Origin: Chlamydiales bacterium
Lineage (GTDB): Bacteria > Chlamydiota > Chlamydiia > Chlamydiales > JACRBE01
Direction of reading: 5' to 3'
Assembly: GCA_016213235.1 (NCBI GenBank)
Contig: JACRBE010000026.1
Span: forward strand, 1 to 53,217
Length of the DNA stretch: 53,217 nucleotides
Below are positions 8,249 through 18,290 of the stretch, one piece after another (positions within the stretch are counted from its first letter, which is position 1; every line of letters starts with the position of its first letter). The translations under genes were made by a program, and so were the position numbers. The notes beneath the pieces were generated by a model that saw nothing but the letters and a program-made list of their open reading frames with translations, made no database searches and was not told the DNA's origin.

Positions 8249-9171
8249 TGGAAACATCAAGTCATGTCAGAACACATTCTACGGCGGAAGATGTAGAATT
8301 ACGAATTTTTACACCAAGAGACCGTGTATCTTCTGTGGATTTAAAGTCACGATTTTGGAGATTGGAATCATCTTCTCCCACATCAACTATTTCTAATTAT
8401 CCAGATCCTATCCGACTTTATTTTGAGCGGGTAGCTGCAATGAGTAGTCCTTTTATTTCATCTCCTCCACTGGAAACTAGGACTCTAGAACTACGTTGCA
8501 CTCCCATTGGTCTCGAACCTGTACATGTTGATTTCAAGACGCTTACTACGCAATTAATGACGCTGTTCAATGAAGTAATATTAGATCAGATTAAAGAGTT
8601 AATAGAAGAGGGCTTTATGATGTCTGTGCAAGGACATCTAATACCACCAAAAGGGTTGGATAGGGCTATTATTATACCGGATAGTATTGTATTTGAATCT
8701 AGTTATCTAAAAGTCACACATCATTGTTATGCTATACTAGAGGTACAGCTCCGTGTTTTTCAAAACCGATTAGAGGAAATTGTTAGAGACGGACACCCTC
8801 AGCTAGAACCGGCTTGTATTCTTCTTGCTACCTTACAATCATGCTTGGCATTAGGAGATATGGAGCTTTCATCTCTTATAGAACAAATAGATAGGATTTT
8901 AAAAGAGCATTCTGATTTGTCTGAATCTTTTATACCACTAGCAGATCAAATAGGAGCAGCAACGAAAATAGCAGAAATAGCACAAAGCTTGCTTACTATA
9001 ACAAACGCAATAGAAATAAAAGGGCAAATACTTAGTGATAGGGTATTAACAAGAAGCGCTAGTTTCTGTACGACGGAACTTCCTGGATCACCTGTAAATG
9101 TTGCTGCGGGATTAAAATCGGGTAGCTCCTCTGTTGTCATACCGGTAGCGCAATCTGCATTAAAAAGATAA
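8248..9171 (+). CDS. Unrecognised protein, paralogue of the upstream gene in its C-terminal region
   Basis: 307 residues, no family recognised. The start ATG overlaps the upstream stop (TAATG). Residues about 100-260 look helical, with heptad-like leucines, and end in a segment (IAEIAQSLLTIT.AIEIKGQI) aligned by eye with the C terminus of the previous protein. The N terminus is Ser/Arg-rich, and the last 40 residues are low-complexity Ser/Val/Ala. No Sec signal and no membrane span were seen. Together with the next gene it forms a lineage-specific patch between the NSS operon and mfd. A secreted effector is one possibility, not demonstrable here. Confidence 0.75.
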   Translation: METSSHVRTHSTAEDVELRIFTPRDRVSSVDLKSRFWRLESSSPTSTISNYPDPIRLYFERVAAMSSPFISSPPLETRTLELRCTPIGLEPVHVDFKTLTTQLMTLFNEVILDQIKELIEEGFMMSVQGHLIPPKGLDRAIIIPDSIVFESSYLKVTHHCYAILEVQLRVFQNRLEEIVRDGHPQLEPACILLATLQSCLALGDMELSSLIEQIDRILKEHSDLSESFIPLADQIGAATKIAEIAQSLLTITNAIEIKGQILSDRVLTRSASFCTTELPGSPVNVAAGLKSGSSSVVIPVAQSALKR

Positions 9172-9277
9172 AATGTTATTTTCCTATAGTAACAATTTAA
9201 TTAGAATACTATAAAAAATAAAATGGTTTTTTATCTTTCTTTACATTAGTATTGTTGCACAACAAAAGGGAAGTTAT

Positions 9278-10282
9278 ATGGAATATTTAAATACAACAAC
9301 AACTCACTCAACTGCTGGGACGTTGTTTGTTTGCAACTCATTAAATAGTGGAAATCCTCGATCTCATTGGCATGTAGGTCGACGTAGCATTGATGGAACT
9401 TCAGTGGCATATAAGATAATACCAATAGATAAACAATCTTCTACCGAGGCTGGTGGCTGTAGCGCTCATACGGGAGAAGATTCAATGCTATTCAGAGTAG
9501 CGACAGCAAGAGATTCTGTTTTTGCACCATCACGTGGTGGGGATACATCAAGTAGCAGAAGACCAGGATTGGCTGATATAGAACCTTCTCCAGATTTGCA
9601 CGGTCATGTCTTTGGACAAAGTTCTCCAGGATTTGGTACTACAAGAGGAGCCTCTACCCGTGTTGATGGCTGTAGCGCTCATACGGGAGAAGATTCAATG
9701 CTATTCAGAGTAGCGACAGCAGGAGATTCTGTTTTTGCACCATCACGTGGTAGGGATACATCAAGTAGCAGAAGATCAGAATTGGTTGATATAGAAGATT
9801 GTCATCGTCCTTTAGAACCTTCTCCATATGGGAATTTTCGTAGGATTGAACAAGCAGTTGGAGATCGTATACGATTAGAGACTCATGATGGCCGTTCTTA
9901 TTTTATGAATAGTAAAGCTGAGTTTTATGAAGACTCGGAGGTTAGAAGAATAGATCAACGCGACATTCTTGATGCTTTATTAATCATATTTGGAACACTT
10001 ATTAATGAAAGCATGTTGCAAGAAATGATAAGACATGATCATCCTACAATGAAGGTTCGATTTGACTTCAACAAAGAAATGCCCAGAATATCGTTTACTA
10101 GTGATATTTCTAGTGATGCGCGACTCTATAGTCCTTACGATTGTCATAAATCGGCTATAATGGATACTCTAGATACAGATGAGCAATTTAAAGCAGCATG
10201 GCTCAAAACACGAGAGATTATTACCGCACGATACAGTACTAGCACTATTGTTGGTTTGATTGTTTCTGCAAACAAGAAGTAA
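9278..10282 (+). CDS. Unrecognised protein with a recent 44-residue internal duplication
   Basis: 334 residues, no family recognised. An AAGGGAAG ribosome binding site lies about 8 bases before the ATG. The N-terminal half is Ser/Thr/Gly-rich and contains two almost identical segments beginning GCSAHTGEDSMLFRVATA and ending in DIE, 71 residues apart. The C-terminal half (about residues 185-334) looks like a folded domain with no motif I know. No signal peptide or membrane helix is evident. The near-identity of the repeat at DNA level indicates a recent duplication or gene conversion. It converges with mfd across a 12-bp hairpin. Confidence 0.75.
   Translation: MEYLNTTTTHSTAGTLFVCNSLNSGNPRSHWHVGRRSIDGTSVAYKIIPIDKQSSTEAGGCSAHTGEDSMLFRVATARDSVFAPSRGGDTSSSRRPGLADIEPSPDLHGHVFGQSSPGFGTTRGASTRVDGCSAHTGEDSMLFRVATAGDSVFAPSRGRDTSSSRRSELVDIEDCHRPLEPSPYGNFRRIEQAVGDRIRLETHDGRSYFMNSKAEFYEDSEVRRIDQRDILDALLIIFGTLINESMLQEMIRHDHPTMKVRFDFNKEMPRISFTSDISSDARLYSPYDCHKSAIMDTLDTDEQFKAAWLKTREIITARYSTSTIVGLIVSANKK
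9453..9583 (+). repeat. 131-bp direct repeat, copy 1
   Basis: Matches 9666-9796 at an offset of 213 bases (71 codons) with only about six substitutions. In frame within the unrecognised gene at 9278-10282. Confidence 0.9.
9666..9796 (+). repeat. 131-bp direct repeat, copy 2
   Basis: Second copy of the 9453-9583 repeat. The spacer between copies is 82 bases and encodes a Pro/Gly-rich linker. Confidence 0.9.
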
Positions 10283-10308
10283 AGCACAAACATAATCTGT
10301 GAGCTCAA

Positions 10309-10350
10309 ACCATCAAAAGACTAAAAGCCCTCTTTTATTCTTTTGATGGT
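10309..10350. terminator. Probable bidirectional terminator, 12-bp perfect stem
   Basis: ACCATCAAAAGA at 10309-10320 is perfectly complementary to 10339-10350, with an 18-base loop that includes the mfd stop codon. It lies where the plus-strand gene ending at 10282 converges with mfd. The A/T-rich outer stem supplies U residues in both directions. Confidence 0.5.
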
Positions 10351-13300
10351 GATTAGCTCGATCTCTTTCGGAGAAAGACCGGGAGGTATTAAAAATGATT
10401 TTTTCTCTATTTCTTTCTTTGATTGTTTTTCTACATGAAGGCTATGCTTGTCATATTTTAAACTAATAATATGCTCCATTGCAGCAAATATCCTGATTCT
10501 AGATAAATGATACAGCCACATCACAGGATCCGGTGCTTTACCAAAACGATCTGTTATTTCCATTAAAATAAGATCAACCTCTTCTACTGTAGAAGCTTCT
10601 CCTAAACGATGGTAAATTTCTAGTCGAATAGAAGCATCATCAATATAGTATTCTGGTAGTTTTGCATCAAAGGTGCATTCGATTTTTGTTTCATTAAAAC
10701 TAGCGCTTGTGTGATTTTTGATTGCTTCAATCGCTTTTTTAAGTAGCTTACAATACAAATGAAACCCAACAGTAGATACATGTCCGGATTGTTTTATTCC
10801 TAAAATATCACCAGCACCTCTAATTTCTAAATCCCTCATGGCAAGTTTCATACCACCACCATAACCGGAAGCCTCAACAAGTGCTTGAAGACGTTTTTGA
10901 GAAATTTCAGGAAGCTCTCGATGTTTTGGAGTGAGAAAATAGGCATAGGCTGTTTTATTCCATCTACCAACTCGCCCTCTTAATTGATATAGGTCTGCCA
11001 CTCCAAAATGGTGTGCCTGGTCAATTAAAATAGTATTAGCATTTGGAATGTCAATACCATTTTCAACAATAGATGTTGCTACTAAAACATCAATTGATCC
11101 ACTTTTAAAGTCATGAAAAATTTGGTCAATTCGATCAGCATCCATCTGCCCATGAACAACTGCCAGTTTTACTTGAGGAATAAGTTTTTGTATCTCTTCT
11201 GCAATGCCAAAAATAGACTCCACGCGATTATGAATAAAGTAAACCTGTCCATCTCGAGAGAGTTCTCTTAAAATAGCATTTTTTATGATGTCGTTTTCCT
11301 TTTCACAAATGATCGTCTTAATTGGCAAACGGTCTTGAGGAGGAGAGTTAATCACGGACATGTCTTTAATATTGATCAAAGACATGTAAAGTGTTCTTGG
11401 TATTGGGGTAGCAGTTAGAGTAATACAATCTACACCTGTCTTGATTCTTTTCAGTTTTTCTTTTGCTCGCACCCCAAAGCGCTGTTCTTCATCGATAATG
11501 ATAAGACCAAGGTCTTTAAAAATGATATCTTGGCTAAGTAAGCGATGAGTCCCAACTAGAACATCAATCTGACCATTTGCTACTTTGCCTAATATTTGCT
11601 CACACTCTTTTGGCTTTTGAAAACGAGATACAATGCCTACTTTTAGAGGAAAATTTTGCATCCTTGATTTAAACGTATCATAATGTTGCATAGCAAGGAC
11701 AGTAGTAGGAACTAAAACCGCAACTTGCTTGTTGCCATCGCTCACTGCTTTAAATGCAGCTCGCATGGCAACTTCTGTCTTACCATAGCCTACATCACCA
11801 CAAATTAAACGATCCATCGCTTTATCGGAGCACATATCTTGTTTGATAGCGTCAATGGCAAGCAGCTGATCGTCTGTTTCTACATAGGGGAATTCTTCTT
11901 CAAACTCTATCATATCTATGCTATCTTCAGGATAAACAATGCCACCTTTTGCTTCTCTTTCTGCCTGTATTTGTAATAGATCTTTTGCATAACCAATAAC
12001 CGCCTGGGTAGCCAGTTGCTTTGCTTTTGCCCACTTTGTTGTTCCTATTTTATGCAGCGATGGTTTTTCGTGCTGAGCCCCAATATATTTACTGACAAGA
12101 TGAGCTTGTGAAGCAGGTACAAATAATTTAGAGCCTTCTGCATATTCAATAATTAAAAACTCAGAATCCATCCCCAAGTGGTTTTTTTGTTTCTCAACAC
12201 CCAAATACTTGCCAATACCGTTGTGAAAGTGAACAACAAAGTCCCCAATTTCTAACTGATGAAATTCAGACACAGGAGTATGATAGGTGGATCTCCATTT
12301 TTTTCTACTCACTTTGTAGCGCTGCGTAAGATCGATATAACTAATAACAACAAGATTTAAATCACGCATTGCAAAACCAGAGGATAAATATCCATCTACG
12401 AATTGTGTGTTTTTAGGCCTAGTTGGTATCCAGGCAACCATTTTATTTCTTTCCGTCTCATGCTCGGATACTAAAAATAAGTGGATACTGGAATCTGCTA
12501 TTTTTTGGACGCCAGCCCCGATCTGTTGTTTTTGAATTTCTATCGTGGGAGATGTAAAAGAGAAAAAATCAGCTAAGCTATCAAAAGGATGGAACATGCG
12601 GTTTGTTTGCAGTTGCATACCAAACATTTCAAAAGAAATTGCTTCTAATGGATTATCACCACTGAAAAATTTTCTACCTATTTTTCTTTCCTGTATTGTT
12701 TCTGATAATTCTTCCACAGGATTTTTAGACCAAAACATACGAAAAGCGAATTCTTTTTTCCAAAAGTCATCAAAGGATAACATCCACTTAGACTTATAGC
12801 CTGCCATTCCTTTTAAAGAAGTCAACGTGTCCTCAATAGAGAGAAGATCATCGAAAATAACAACAGGTTTTTTATTAAAGTAGTCCATGAAAAAGACACT
12901 ATCCTTTTCCAGTAATGACAGTTCATTTGCTGGACATAGGTGAAAAATGGAGGTTTTATCCATTGATTTTTGACTTTGAGGATCAAAAATTTTGATCTGT
13001 TCAATATCATCACCAAAAAAATCAAGACGATATGGGTGAGGGGAGTTCAAAGGAAAGATGTCAATAATCCCACCTCTAACTGCATATTGTCCTTTATCAT
13101 TTACGAGTGATGCTTTTTCATAACCAAGAGCGATTATCTGTGATATTAAGTGTTCAAATCCTATAGAGTCTTGAGCTCTTATTACCAGATAAGAGCTAGC
13201 AAGTAAATGCCTGCTCGGAACCTTTTGTAATACCGCCTGAAGTGAACATAAAATAATGGGTGGAGTTGTAGCGGAAGCGATTTCATTTAATACATCAAAT

Positions 13301-13587
13301 CTCTTACCGACAATATCATGGCTAGGTAAAATTTCTTCCCCTGGTAGTACTTCCCAAGCGGGGAACTCTATGATGTGATCAGAAAAGAATCTTAAATCAT
13401 CATATAACCTGTTTTCCCTATTTCCTGAAGTAATCACAATAATAGGAGATTTTAATTCCTGATGCAAAAAATGAATCATTAAAGCTTTTGGAGTATCCCA
13501 TACATCTTCTAGCAAAATCGATGATTGTTCTTTTACGATTTTTGCAAGTTTAACAAAAAAAGGAGATACTCCAATTTGATCTAACAC
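10321..13587 (-). CDS. mfd: Transcription-repair coupling factor Mfd
   Basis: 1088 residues, close to the usual 1100-1150. Mfd removes RNA polymerase stalled at DNA lesions and recruits UvrA. In order are the UvrB-like N-terminal module (YDDLRFFSDHIIEFPAWEVLP, GGIIDIFPLNSPHPYRLDFFGDDIEQIKIF), the RNA-polymerase-interaction domain (GDFVVHFHNGIGKYLGVE), RecG-like helicase domains with Walker A GDVGYGKTEVA, DEEQRFG and TATPIPRTL, and the TRG/C-terminal region (MRDLEIRGAGDILG, GFHLYCKLL). It overlaps the 3' end of alaS by 7 bases, so alaS-mfd is one transcription unit. Chlamydiaceae have the same alaS-mfd neighbours (recalled). Confidence 0.97.
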   Translation of the reverse strand: MLDQIGVSPFFVKLAKIVKEQSSILLEDVWDTPKALMIHFLHQELKSPIIVITSGNRENRLYDDLRFFSDHIIEFPAWEVLPGEEILPSHDIVGKRFDVLNEIASATTPPIILCSLQAVLQKVPSRHLLASSYLVIRAQDSIGFEHLISQIIALGYEKASLVNDKGQYAVRGGIIDIFPLNSPHPYRLDFFGDDIEQIKIFDPQSQKSMDKTSIFHLCPANELSLLEKDSVFFMDYFNKKPVVIFDDLLSIEDTLTSLKGMAGYKSKWMLSFDDFWKKEFAFRMFWSKNPVEELSETIQERKIGRKFFSGDNPLEAISFEMFGMQLQTNRMFHPFDSLADFFSFTSPTIEIQKQQIGAGVQKIADSSIHLFLVSEHETERNKMVAWIPTRPKNTQFVDGYLSSGFAMRDLNLVVISYIDLTQRYKVSRKKWRSTYHTPVSEFHQLEIGDFVVHFHNGIGKYLGVEKQKNHLGMDSEFLIIEYAEGSKLFVPASQAHLVSKYIGAQHEKPSLHKIGTTKWAKAKQLATQAVIGYAKDLLQIQAEREAKGGIVYPEDSIDMIEFEEEFPYVETDDQLLAIDAIKQDMCSDKAMDRLICGDVGYGKTEVAMRAAFKAVSDGNKQVAVLVPTTVLAMQHYDTFKSRMQNFPLKVGIVSRFQKPKECEQILGKVANGQIDVLVGTHRLLSQDIIFKDLGLIIIDEEQRFGVRAKEKLKRIKTGVDCITLTATPIPRTLYMSLINIKDMSVINSPPQDRLPIKTIICEKENDIIKNAILRELSRDGQVYFIHNRVESIFGIAEEIQKLIPQVKLAVVHGQMDADRIDQIFHDFKSGSIDVLVATSIVENGIDIPNANTILIDQAHHFGVADLYQLRGRVGRWNKTAYAYFLTPKHRELPEISQKRLQALVEASGYGGGMKLAMRDLEIRGAGDILGIKQSGHVSTVGFHLYCKLLKKAIEAIKNHTSASFNETKIECTFDAKLPEYYIDDASIRLEIYHRLGEASTVEEVDLILMEITDRFGKAPDPVMWLYHLSRIRIFAAMEHIISLKYDKHSLHVEKQSKKEIEKKSFLIPPGLSPKEIELITIKRIKEGF

Positions 13588-16217
13588 AGTTCACTCACTA
13601 ACTTTTTAAACGTCTCTATTACCAAGGGGAGCTGTTTTGGATTTTTACCACCTGCTTGAGCTAAGTCGGGCTTGCCTCCTCCTGAACCTTCTACAATTGG
13701 TGCTAGTTGTCTAATCAACTCACCAGCTTTGATGCCTTTTTGTTGCAAATCTAAGCTAACTTTAATTAGTAGTTGGCATCGATCATTATCTTTAGTAGAG
13801 AGAAATACTATACCTGAATGGAGCTTGTCCATCAATTGATTTCCTACTAATAGTAATTGTTTTGCGTCTAGTTCTGTGTTTTTTGCAATAAACGAAATAT
13901 TTCCTACTTTTTCTTTATATTGAAATAGCTCATTTGCAGTAGCAAATGCTTGCTGTTGATGGAGGATGTCTAGTTCTTGTTTTAATTTCTTTTGCTCTTC
14001 TAGTAGCTGAGCCATACGATCGCTTAATTTGACTGGTTGTGTGCCAAGGAACTCACAAAGATGATGGAGCACATCTTCCCCTTCATAGATGAGATTCAAT
14101 GCTTCAAGACCACATACGGCTTCAATTCGGCGAACGCCAGCGGCAACAGAAGCTTCTTTTTTAATTTTGAATAGACCGATCGTTGCAATATGTTTTAAGT
14201 GGGTGCCTCCACACAGCTCTTTTGAATACCCCCCCATGTCTACCACTCTTACTTTATTGCCATACTTGTCTCCAAAAAATTGCTTGATTTCGGGCATTTT
14301 TTGAGCTTCTTCATAAGATAATTCAAATGTATGTACAGTAGCATCATCTTTAATCTTTGTATTAATTAAGACTTCAATATCTCTTAACTCTTCTTTTGTT
14401 AATGCTTTATGGTGATTAAAATCAAATCTCAAGTAATTAGTTTCTACTAAAGACCCGGCCTGTTTTATATGAGGGCCAAGCACGTTATTAAGAGCAAAAT
14501 GTAGCAGGTGTGTTGCGCTATGATAGGTTGCAATTTCTTTTCTTCTTTTCTCATCTACAAAAGCAGTGATAGGTTCTCCTACAAAAAAGGTTCCTTTAGT
14601 TACTTTGCCTATATGGGTAATTACATCCGTAAAAGGAGCCATGCAGTCCGTAACATTAAATTCTGCACTGTGATGTCTGATGTGACCGTGATCTGCAACT
14701 TGTCCCCCTTTTTCTGCATAAAAAGGCGTTTTATTTAGCAGAAGAAGACCCTCTTCACCTTCTGTTAAAGTAGAGACAAATTCCCCATTTTTAATCATGG
14801 CCATGATGGTAGCATCATCACTAAGTAGATCATATCCGGTAAATTGACAGATTCCATGTTCTTCTACATATTTACTAAATGTTGTTTGATTGACCTCTTG
14901 GGATACTTTACCCTGAGCTTTTCTTGATCGTTCTTTTGCCCCTTCTTCCAGCAGTTCATAAGATTCTAAATTCACAGTAACATTTGCATCTTTTGCAATA
15001 AGCAATATCTCTTCTAAAGGAAAACCATATGTATCTTTTAATTTAAATGCATCTTCACCACTAATTTGTTTCAAGGCGCTACTTTCTGCTTTTTCCATGA
15101 TGTTTTGTAAAATATTACCACCACGTTTTAGTGTCCTGATAAAATTTTCTTCTTCTGTGTAAAGAATTTCTTCTATTCTTGTTTGTGCATGCACTAGCTC
15201 CGGATAATCTTCTCCCATACAACTAATTAGGGTTGGTAGTAGCCTTCCTAGAAATGGTTGATGAATTTCTAACATTCTGGCGTACCGCACCGCTCTACGA
15301 AGAATTTTTCTAAGAACATAACCCCGTTCTATATTGGATGGTTGAGCTCCATCTCCGATTGCAAAGGCAAGGGAGCGGATATGATCAGCAATCACATGAA
15401 ATGCAGGAGCCAGATGATGATCATCTTTATTGTATTTTTTATGAGAAATGCTCTCTACTTGTTTAATTAATGTTTTTAAAATATCTGTTTGAAAGACAGT
15501 ATTCACTCCCATTTTTAAAGCCATGATTCTTTCAAGACCCGCACCGGTATCAACACAGGGTTTTGGTAAACAGCTCAACTCTCCATTAGCACTGCGGTTG
15601 AATTGCATGAATACAAGATTCCAAAACTCAAAGAAACGCTCGCCTGTAGGGTCATCTTTTGGGTTAGTTGCTTGATGAAAAGCAGATCCTCTATCATATA
15701 AAAGCTCTGTACAAGGCCCACAAGGGCCTGTATCTCCCATGGCCCAAAAGTTGTCCTTTTCTCCAAGTCTTACAATTCGTTTTACACTAATATGGGATTT
15801 CCACAGCTCAAAAGCCTCATCGTCTTTTTCAAAGACAGATACCCAAATTTTATCTGGATCAAATTCAAATACTTTTGTGGATACTTCCCATGCAAATGCA
15901 ATCGCCTCTTTTTTAAAATAATCTCCAAAAGAAAAGTTCCCCAGCATTTCAAAAAATGTCAAATGCCTTGTGGTATGTCCTACGTTATCGAGGTCATTAT
16001 GTTTCCCACCTACCCGGATACATTTTTGTGCAGTGACAGCTCTTGTATAGTCTCGTTTTGTTTTCCCAAGAAAAACATCCTTAAACTGATTCATACCGGC
16101 ATTGTTGAAAAGTAGAGTTGGATCATCATGAGGAACCACAGAAGAGGAGGAGACATGACGATGATTATTTGATTTGAAATAATCAATAAAATTTTTTCTG
16201 ACGTTTTTTGATGACAT
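13581..16217 (-). CDS. alaS: Alanyl-tRNA synthetase
   Basis: 878 residues, essentially the E. coli length (876). The catalytic class II core is at the N terminus (VVPHDDPTLLFNNAGMNQFKDVFLG, TRHLTFFEMLGNFSFGDYFK). The editing domain carries HSATHLLHFAL and CGGTH, the zinc-binding proofreading motifs that clear Ser/Gly-tRNA(Ala). The C-Ala domain ends with GSGGGKPDLAQAGGK. It is divergent from tkt, with an 84-base shared upstream region, and is followed by the overlapping mfd. Confidence 0.98.
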   Translation of the reverse strand: MSSKNVRKNFIDYFKSNNHRHVSSSSVVPHDDPTLLFNNAGMNQFKDVFLGKTKRDYTRAVTAQKCIRVGGKHNDLDNVGHTTRHLTFFEMLGNFSFGDYFKKEAIAFAWEVSTKVFEFDPDKIWVSVFEKDDEAFELWKSHISVKRIVRLGEKDNFWAMGDTGPCGPCTELLYDRGSAFHQATNPKDDPTGERFFEFWNLVFMQFNRSANGELSCLPKPCVDTGAGLERIMALKMGVNTVFQTDILKTLIKQVESISHKKYNKDDHHLAPAFHVIADHIRSLAFAIGDGAQPSNIERGYVLRKILRRAVRYARMLEIHQPFLGRLLPTLISCMGEDYPELVHAQTRIEEILYTEEENFIRTLKRGGNILQNIMEKAESSALKQISGEDAFKLKDTYGFPLEEILLIAKDANVTVNLESYELLEEGAKERSRKAQGKVSQEVNQTTFSKYVEEHGICQFTGYDLLSDDATIMAMIKNGEFVSTLTEGEEGLLLLNKTPFYAEKGGQVADHGHIRHHSAEFNVTDCMAPFTDVITHIGKVTKGTFFVGEPITAFVDEKRRKEIATYHSATHLLHFALNNVLGPHIKQAGSLVETNYLRFDFNHHKALTKEELRDIEVLINTKIKDDATVHTFELSYEEAQKMPEIKQFFGDKYGNKVRVVDMGGYSKELCGGTHLKHIATIGLFKIKKEASVAAGVRRIEAVCGLEALNLIYEGEDVLHHLCEFLGTQPVKLSDRMAQLLEEQKKLKQELDILHQQQAFATANELFQYKEKVGNISFIAKNTELDAKQLLLVGNQLMDKLHSGIVFLSTKDNDRCQLLIKVSLDLQQKGIKAGELIRQLAPIVEGSGGGKPDLAQAGGKNPKQLPLVIETFKKLVSELC

Positions 16218-16301
16218 AAAAAAGGTTTTTCCTTGATTTGATTGTACATAGAGGATTAAAAATAATAGAAAAATGATTGAAAATCAAGGGAGCAAACGCA
16301 G

Positions 16302-18290
16302 ATGGATGGGGAACTGAAAAAGAATTTAGAAAAAATAGCTAGTACCATTCGACAACTTTCTATTGAGGCAGTACAAAAAGCAGACTCTGGCCATCCTGGG
16401 TTGCCGCTTGGGTGCGCAGAAATAGGAGCATATCTTTATGGTTATTTACTAAATCATCATCCGGCGCATTCATCATGGAGTAATAGGGATCGTTTTGTGT
16501 TGTCAGCAGGACATGGATCTATGTTTTTATATTCTTGTTTGCATCTAGCAGGATTTGATGTGTCTCTTGATGAAATTAAACGATTTAGACAACTCAACTC
16601 TATCACACCAGGACACCCAGAATATGGTATGACAGATGGTGTGGAATCAACGACCGGTCCTCTAGGGCAAGGGATTGGTAATGCAGTTGGCCAGGCGCTT
16701 GGTTTTAAAATTTTAGCAGAAAAATTCAATACGTCTGAGCACAAGATTTTCAATAATAAGATTTATTGCCTTGCGGGAGATGGTTGTTTAATGGAGGGTA
16801 TATCCCATGAAGCATGTGGACTTGCCGGGCATTTAAATTTAAATAATTTTGTCTTAATCTTTGATTCCAATAGAGTTACTCTCGATGGCCCTCTCCCAGA
16901 TAGTGGATCCGATGATATTGCGATGCGATTCAAATCATATGGGTTTGATGTTTTTGAAATGGACGGACATAGTTTAGATGATATAGAGCGTACCTTCATG
17001 CAATTTGAACTAGATCAGAAAAAACCTGTCCTTGTTATTGCACATACGATCATTGGTAAAGGATCTCCAAATAAAGCCGGTACATATAAAGTGCATGGGT
17101 CGCCACTCGGAGAAGAAGAACTTGAATTAACAAAAAAAGCACTTGGTCTTCCAGATGAGGCCTTTTATGTGCCTCAAGCTGTAACAACATTTTTTGCTGC
17201 AAAACAAGAGAAAGACAGAGAAAAAGAAGGTAAATGGAATAAGATCTTTGAAAGCTGGAAAGTAGCAAACCCGTCATTATACCAAGAATATACCATGATG
17301 GTAGAGAAAAAAATCCCTCCAAATTTCGAAGAAGAGTTAAAAAAGTTGGAAATCAAAGCTCCTCTTGCCGGAAGAAATGCCTCACAAACAGTATTAAATA
17401 AAATAGGCAAACAGCTTCCTTACCTTTATGGAGGATCTGCGGATTTATCTGGTTCTGATTGTACAATGATGAAAGATTTTTCACTCATTGCTCCGAGTGA
17501 TTTTAAAGGAAGAAATATCAAATATGGCATCAGAGAATTTGGAATGGCAGCAGTAGCCTCAGGACTTTATCAAACAGGATTAATACTTCCTTTTATCGGT
17601 ACATTTTTAACATTTTCTGATTACATGCGAAATGCTATTCGCCTTGCTGCTCTGTCGCATTATCATGTTGTATATCAATTTACACATGATTCGATTTTTC
17701 TGGGAGAAGATGGTCCAACGCATCAACCTGTAGAGCATTTGGCATCACTAAGAGCTATACCCGATTTACATTTGTTTAGACCGGCAGATACTTTTGAGGT
17801 AAAAGGAACCTGGCTAGAAGCTCTAAAATTTAAAGGGCCTACAGCCATTGTATTAACAAGACAAAAACTTCCAGATATAGAGACAGATAGAGGATCTTTT
17901 GCGGAGACTGTTGGAAGAGGCGCGTATATTGTCCGTAAAGAGACGGGAAAAGCAGACTTTGCTCTATTTGCCAGCGGATCTGAAGTGTCTCTTGCCATGA
18001 ATGTAGCAAAAGAATTAGAGAAAGTCGGTAAACGTGTCAGAGTAGTTTCCATGCCTTGTTGGCAATTGTTTGAAAAACAAAGTGACGAGTATAAAAAAAG
18101 CGTTGTAGGTGGAGACCTAGGGATTAGGGTCAGCATTGAGGCAGGAGTGAGCCTTGGGTGGCATAAATGGGTAGGCCCTTTTGGTATTACCATTGCCGTG
18201 GATCGATTTGGAGCTTCTGCTCCAATGAGCGATCTTGCGCAAGCATATGGCTTTACCGTAGATGCTATCCTACATCGGTTACTTACATGA
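16302..18290 (+). CDS. tkt: Transketolase
   Basis: 662 residues, normal length. Transketolase moves two-carbon units between pentose and triose phosphates with thiamine diphosphate. Signatures are SGHPGLPLGCAE, GHGSMFLYSCLHLAGFD, TGPLGQGIGNAVG, the ThDP/Mg motif GDGCLMEGISHEACGLAG..N, and the pyrimidine-domain segment FTHDSIFLGEDGPTHQPVEHL. Its stop overlaps the hemE start (ATGA), so the two genes are translationally coupled. Chlamydiaceae call this gene tktB and place it beside alaS (recalled). Confidence 0.97.
   Translation: MDGELKKNLEKIASTIRQLSIEAVQKADSGHPGLPLGCAEIGAYLYGYLLNHHPAHSSWSNRDRFVLSAGHGSMFLYSCLHLAGFDVSLDEIKRFRQLNSITPGHPEYGMTDGVESTTGPLGQGIGNAVGQALGFKILAEKFNTSEHKIFNNKIYCLAGDGCLMEGISHEACGLAGHLNLNNFVLIFDSNRVTLDGPLPDSGSDDIAMRFKSYGFDVFEMDGHSLDDIERTFMQFELDQKKPVLVIAHTIIGKGSPNKAGTYKVHGSPLGEEELELTKKALGLPDEAFYVPQAVTTFFAAKQEKDREKEGKWNKIFESWKVANPSLYQEYTMMVEKKIPPNFEEELKKLEIKAPLAGRNASQTVLNKIGKQLPYLYGGSADLSGSDCTMMKDFSLIAPSDFKGRNIKYGIREFGMAAVASGLYQTGLILPFIGTFLTFSDYMRNAIRLAALSHYHVVYQFTHDSIFLGEDGPTHQPVEHLASLRAIPDLHLFRPADTFEVKGTWLEALKFKGPTAIVLTRQKLPDIETDRGSFAETVGRGAYIVRKETGKADFALFASGSEVSLAMNVAKELEKVGKRVRVVSMPCWQLFEKQSDEYKKSVVGGDLGIRVSIEAGVSLGWHKWVGPFGITIAVDRFGASAPMSDLAQAYGFTVDAILHRLLT

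Noticed and set aside
17723-18193. 156-codon minus-strand frame
   Set aside because: Lies entirely antisense to the well-supported transketolase gene; its Pro/Ser/Thr-rich protein resembles no family.
18167-18286. Upstream extension of hemE
   Set aside because: The frame is open into tkt, but the extra 40 residues do not match the family, and the ATG at 18287 makes a normal ATGA overlap.
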